Assembly: GCF_028335745.1 (NCBI RefSeq)
Contig: NZ_CP116477.1
Span: 1,364,001-1,428,000, forward strand
Direction of reading: 5' to 3'
DNA from: Pectobacterium sp. A5351
GTDB taxonomy: Bacteria; Pseudomonadota; Gammaproteobacteria; Enterobacterales; Enterobacteriaceae
DNA length: 64,000 nt
In this document: in pieces, positions 60,448 through 64,000 of the stretch
Numbering within the stretch: the first letter of the stretch is position 1
Layout of the letters: each line of letters opens with the position of its first letter
The notes under the pieces: generated by a model
The model's database searches: none
What the model was told of the DNA's origin: nothing
Seen by the model: only the letters and a program-made list of their open reading frames with translations
Translations under genes and position numbers: made by a program

Positions 60448-61797
60448 ATGACGACAACAGGGAAAAACATGTCCGCATCAGAAATAAGCGAAGAGAGTAT
60501 GAACCAGACGGCGCAGCGCGATGAAAAACGTGCCGTGCGTCTGGGGTGGTTGCTGGTGCTTGCCGGGTTTGGTGGCTTTCTCCTGTGGGCACTGTTTGCA
60601 CCGTTGGATAAGGGCGTGACGGTGAATGGCAGCGTGGTGATTTCCGGTAATCGCAAGGTTGTGCAGCACAATCAGGGCGGCATTGTCGATAAAATTCAGG
60701 TGAAAGACGGCGACAGAGTCGAGGCCGGCCAGATTCTGCTCACGCTAAATGAGGTTGATGCGCGTTCGGCGAGTGAAGGGCTGGATGGGCAGTATTTACA
60801 ACTGGTGGCACGGGAAGGGCGACTGCTTGCCGAGCAGCAGCGTCTGAGCGACATGGTGATGACGCCCCGCCTGAAACTTCTCGCTGAAAGGCCGGAGATG
60901 AGCGTAATTACGGCATTGCAGCGTGATTTACTGCGCAGCCGTCAGCAATCACTCAGGCTTGAAGCTGAAGGAATGCGTTCCAGTATTGCAGGCATGGAGG
61001 CGTCACTCAGCGCTCAACGTCAGGTAATGTCCAGTAAGCAGAAGCAGCGGGAGACGCTGGAACAGCAACTGCAAGGGCTGCGTTCACTGGCGGCGGAAAA
61101 TTATGTCCCGCGTAACAAAATGCTGGAAAACGAGCGTTTGCTGGCGCAGCTTAACGGCGACATCGCTCAGTTGGCGGGGGATACGAACCGTATCCGCCGT
61201 GATATTGAGCAACAAACGCTGTTGATTGCACAGCGTCAGCAGGAATACGACAAAGAAGTGAACAGCGAGCTGGCGGAAGTGCAGGCGTTGCTGAGTGATG
61301 TGGGCAGCAAGAAGGAAAAAGCCGATTTCAATCTGGCGAATATCCAGATGCGCGCGCCCGTTTCCGGCACGGTGGTCGGGTTGAAAGTGTTTACGGAAGG
61401 CGGTGTGATTGCGCCGGGGCAGACGCTGCTGGAGATCGTGCCGGACGATCAGCCGCTATTGGTGGATGCACGCCTTCCCGTGGAACTGGTGGATAAGGTC
61501 TGGCCGGGGCTACCCGTCGAGTTGCAGTTCGTCGCGTTTAACCAAAGCACAACGCCGCGCGTAGCGGGAACGGTCGAGCTGTTGTCCGCCGACCGCCTGC
61601 TGGATGAGCGAGACGGTTCCCCTTATTACAGCCTGCGCGTGATGGTGGATGATGCAGGAAAACGTGCGCTGGAGGGACTGGAAATCAAACCCGGCATGCC
61701 GGTACAAGGGTTTGTGCGTACTGGGGAGCGGTCGTTCGTCAATTATCTATTTAAGCCTTTAATGGATCGCCTGCATCTGGCATTAACGGAAGAGTAA
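60448..61797 (+). CDS. prtE: Type I secretion membrane fusion protein PrtE
   Basis: 449-aa HlyD-family adaptor linking PrtD to PrtF. One membrane span (about 31-52, LGWLLVLAGFGGFLLWALFA) is followed by a lipoyl-like half domain (VVQHNQGGIVDKIQVKDGDRV), a long coiled coil (about 110-290) and the C-terminal beta-barrel. A second possible start at 60469 has a better AGGGA box. It is 2 bases from prtF. Confidence 0.94.
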   Translation: MTTTGKNMSASEISEESMNQTAQRDEKRAVRLGWLLVLAGFGGFLLWALFAPLDKGVTVNGSVVISGNRKVVQHNQGGIVDKIQVKDGDRVEAGQILLTLNEVDARSASEGLDGQYLQLVAREGRLLAEQQRLSDMVMTPRLKLLAERPEMSVITALQRDLLRSRQQSLRLEAEGMRSSIAGMEASLSAQRQVMSSKQKQRETLEQQLQGLRSLAAENYVPRNKMLENERLLAQLNGDIAQLAGDTNRIRRDIEQQTLLIAQRQQEYDKEVNSELAEVQALLSDVGSKKEKADFNLANIQMRAPVSGTVVGLKVFTEGGVIAPGQTLLEIVPDDQPLLVDARLPVELVDKVWPGLPVELQFVAFNQSTTPRVAGTVELLSADRLLDERDGSPYYSLRVMVDDAGKRALEGLEIKPGMPVQGFVRTGERSFVNYLFKPLMDRLHLALTEE

Positions 61798-61799
61798 TC

Positions 61800-63146
61800 A
61801 TGCAAAGGATCGCGATAATCGTGCTGTTTGGGCTGCTCTCTTCGGGCGCGAGCGCATTAGGACTGCTTGATGCTTGGGAGTTGGCGCTGCGTAACGACGC
61901 TCAGTTTCGTGCGGCGGGGTTTGAACGTGCGGCAGGTCAGGAAGAGGAAAACATCGGGCGTGCCAATCTGCTCCCCAATCTCCAGTATGGCTATAGCGCT
62001 AACCGCAGCCACTCCAAAGTCACCCAAACGGATAGCTTCACCAATAACACGCTAAAACGTGATTACAACAGCTACACGTCCACGCTGTCGCTGCGTCAGC
62101 CGCTGCTGGATTATGCAGCCTGGGCGCGCTATCAGCAGGGCGTTGCCCGCACACTAATGGCCGACCAGCGTTTTCGCGATCGCAGTCAGGATCTGATGGT
62201 ACGGTTATATAAAGCCTGGAGTAGCGCGCTGCTGGCGCAGGAAAAACTGCAATTGCTGGATGCGCAACAGCGGGCGTATCAGGAGCAGTTGGCGCTGAAT
62301 AAACGTCTCTTACTGGCGGGCGAAGGGACGCTAACGGACGTGCGGGAAACGGAAGCGCGTTTTACGCTGATGGAAGCACAGCGGATTGAGCAGCAGGACA
62401 ATCTGGATGCCGCGATCACCGATCTGGAAAATATGACGGGTACAGCGCTGGATATCACGGCGCTGCATCCTCTGACGCTGACTCAACTGCCGTCTACGGA
62501 ATCAGGCAAGCAGACGCTGGCGCAGTGGCGCGATCTTGCCGTGCAACATAACGCCAAACTGGCGACGCAGCGCGAGGGGTTGTCGGTCAGCCGTTATGAA
62601 ATTGAACGCAGTCGCGCCGGGCATTTACCCACGCTGTCGCTGGTGGCATCATCGCGCGATAGCCGTTCGGAAAGTGAATATAACTACAACCAGAAATACG
62701 ATACACAGAGTGTCGGTTTACAGTTGAACGTACCACTTTATTCCGGCGGTTCCGTCTCGGCATCGATGCGGCAGGCCGCAGCGGAATATCAGCAAAGTCA
62801 GGCGGAACTGGACGATCAAACCAAGCAAACGCTGGCGGAATTGAAAAAGTACTACAATCTGTACAACAACGGGTCGGCGAAAATTAAGGCCTGGCAAATG
62901 ACCGCCTCGTCGGCACAAGAAGCGGTCAACGCCACGCGATTAAGCGTCGCGGGCGGCGAACGCATCAATCTGGATATTCTGCTGGCCGAACAGGATTGGT
63001 ATAACGCCCGACGAGAGCTGGCGGAAGCGAAATACAGCTGGCTTCAGGCGTGGCTCTTACTGCGCTATACCGCAGGGACGCTGAACGAGAAAGATATTCT
63101 GGAACTGGCGGCCTGGTTTCAGCCAGCAACGAATCCCTCATTTTAA
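61800..63146 (+). CDS. prtF: Type I secretion outer-membrane protein PrtF
   Basis: 448-aa TolC-family channel. The signal peptide is residues 1-20 (ASA before LGLLDAW). Two repeats of the long alpha-barrel/beta-strand unit are seen (LLDAWELALRNDAQFRAA...; WRDLAVQHNAKLATQ...), with the outer beta strands SVGLQLNVPLYSGG. It is the last gene of the protease secretion operon. No clear terminator follows. Confidence 0.94.
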   Translation: MQRIAIIVLFGLLSSGASALGLLDAWELALRNDAQFRAAGFERAAGQEEENIGRANLLPNLQYGYSANRSHSKVTQTDSFTNNTLKRDYNSYTSTLSLRQPLLDYAAWARYQQGVARTLMADQRFRDRSQDLMVRLYKAWSSALLAQEKLQLLDAQQRAYQEQLALNKRLLLAGEGTLTDVRETEARFTLMEAQRIEQQDNLDAAITDLENMTGTALDITALHPLTLTQLPSTESGKQTLAQWRDLAVQHNAKLATQREGLSVSRYEIERSRAGHLPTLSLVASSRDSRSESEYNYNQKYDTQSVGLQLNVPLYSGGSVSASMRQAAAEYQQSQAELDDQTKQTLAELKKYYNLYNNGSAKIKAWQMTASSAQEAVNATRLSVAGGERINLDILLAEQDWYNARRELAEAKYSWLQAWLLLRYTAGTLNEKDILELAAWFQPATNPSF

Positions 63147-63228
63147 ATGGTTCAATTTTGTAGGGTATTGCGCCTCAGTAATACTTAAACTCCTTTAAAA
63201 TCATCAAACATCCGCATTTTGCATAATG

Positions 63229-63250
63229 GCCTCCGTTCTTATCAGGAGGC
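63229..63250 (+). promoter_or_regulatory. Hairpin that can hide the ribosome binding site of the holin-like gene
   Basis: GCCTCC (63229-63234) is fully complementary to GGAGGC (63245-63250), which contains the Shine-Dalgarno of the GTG start at 63257. The loop is 10 bases. TTTAT follows, so it could also act as a weak terminator for prtF. Confidence 0.5.
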
Positions 63251-63256
63251 TTTATC

Positions 63257-63586
63257 GTGAAAAAAATCAAAAAACCGCGTCTTACCGGCTGGATTGTGAC
63301 ATCCGCTTTTCTCTTTGCTGTCATCGGGCTGATTTCACCACAACAGCTTCCCGTCACCGTCTATAAGCTCTCGCTTATTTCACTCGCCGCCGTACTCGGT
63401 TACTGGCTGGATCGTTCGCTATTTCCTAAAGCGCGCCCCGGTTTGTTCCTCGAACAAGGTGATGAACCTGTGCCGCGCGGACGTTTCCCGGTTCGGGACG
63501 GCCACCACACCGTGTTTGCTGCTGCGATGCTGCGGCGTGCGCTGATTGTGTCAGCCGTTTGCATCGGCGTAGCGATGGGGCTGTGA
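63257..63586 (+). CDS. Putative holin
   Basis: 109-aa protein with two to three hydrophobic segments (residues ~11-28, ~33-50 and ~91-109) and a charged middle. The WLDRSLFPKARPGLFLE stretch is found in a group of putative phage holins of Mu-like prophages. It would form pores that let the adjacent transglycosylase reach the wall. The GTG start has a perfect GGAGG 7 bases upstream. The next gene starts 1 base after the stop. Confidence 0.7.
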   Translation: MKKIKKPRLTGWIVTSAFLFAVIGLISPQQLPVTVYKLSLISLAAVLGYWLDRSLFPKARPGLFLEQGDEPVPRGRFPVRDGHHTVFAAAMLRRALIVSAVCIGVAMGL

Positions 63587-63587
63587 T

Positions 63588-64000
63588 ATGCGCTACTTTC
63601 TCATCATTCTGTTTTTTAAAACAATATTGTTAAGTGCTGTGGCCTGCGCAGACACGATCCCTCGTGCCGCGCAGGCGTACCGCAGTGATGTCATCCGCAG
63701 CGCACGGCTGGATTGGGGCATGAATGCCCCGATTGCAGACTTTGCCGCGCAACTGCATCAGGAAAGCGGCTGGAATCCACGGGCCGTCTCGCCCGTCGGT
63801 GCACAAGGGCTGGCGCAGTTTATGCCGACAACCGCTGACTGGTTTAGCGGTATCGTTCCTGAGCTTCGGGCAAACCAACCGTTTAATCCGGCTTGGGCTA
63901 TCCGCGCGCTGACGGGTTATGACCGCTGGCTGTGGACACGAATCAGTGCCAGCAATGATTGCGAACGCATGGCAATGACGTTGTCGTCTTACAACGGCGG
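63588..64000 (+). CDS. Lytic transglycosylase (SLT domain), partial
   Basis: The gene is cut by the window end; 137 codons are visible. After a signal-like N-terminus (MRYFLIILFFKTILLSAVAC) comes an SLT/goose lysozyme-like domain. Catalytic Glu59 is in HQESGWNPRAVSPVGAQGLAQFMP, and a later NAG-site block is TLSSYNGG. It would cleave peptidoglycan glycan strands. It is tightly coupled to the holin-like gene, a two-gene lysis module as in phages. Confidence 0.82.
   Translation, partial: MRYFLIILFFKTILLSAVACADTIPRAAQAYRSDVIRSARLDWGMNAPIADFAAQLHQESGWNPRAVSPVGAQGLAQFMPTTADWFSGIVPELRANQPFNPAWAIRALTGYDRWLWTRISASNDCERMAMTLSSYNG

Overview
The window is a stretch of enterobacterial chromosome that I assign by inference to the soft-rot genus Pectobacterium. 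The evidence is the E. coli-like order of core genes, three 127-bp ERIC repeats, and a complete serralysin cluster of the PrtW/Inh/PrtD/PrtE/PrtF type. I saw no tRNA, rRNA or CRISPR array.

Region 1 (1-7.8 kb) holds mqo (malate:quinone oxidoreductase), fadL (fatty acid porin, minus strand), yfcZ, and fadI-fadJ (anaerobic beta-oxidation). FadR-like and CRP-like operators lie between them. Region 2 (7.7-13.3 kb, minus strand) is an archaic Csu-type chaperone-usher pilus operon: two single-domain spore-coat-U subunits, chaperone, usher and a two-domain tip protein. It lies where E. coli carries an unrelated fimbrial cluster. It has an internal terminator-like hairpin and a 32-codon ORF with a strong ribosome binding site. 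An AT-rich tract with an ERIC element follows.

Region 3 (14.5-40.6 kb) is the conserved backbone: sixA, smrB, prmB, aroC, mepA, yfcA, epmC, yfcL, mnmC, fabB, flk, a frameshifted EamA-type transporter, pdxB, usg, truA, dedA, accD, folC, dedD, cvpA, purF, ubiX and the histidine transporter hisJQMP. fabB carries adjacent FadR-like and FabR-like operators, and cvpA-purF carries a PurR box.

Region 4 (40.6-56.2 kb) is a mosaic. It holds an IS10-group insertion sequence lying between inverted copies of a repeat, queH, dusC followed by an unrecognised 178-aa gene, cyaB (class IV adenylate cyclase), a periplasmic FMN-binding protein with a membrane partner, pbpG, a glutathione transferase, bglX, idi, the 35-aa yohO, a LysE-type exporter whose N-terminus is encoded by a 15-bp minisatellite, an AraC regulator and dinG.

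Region 5 (56.6-63.1 kb) is the protease virulence cluster: the RTX metalloprotease, its periplasmic inhibitor and its three-part type I secretion machine. Region 6 (63.2 kb to the end) starts a lysis-type pair, a holin-like protein and a soluble lytic transglycosylase cut by the window edge. It may be the edge of a prophage or a domesticated module.
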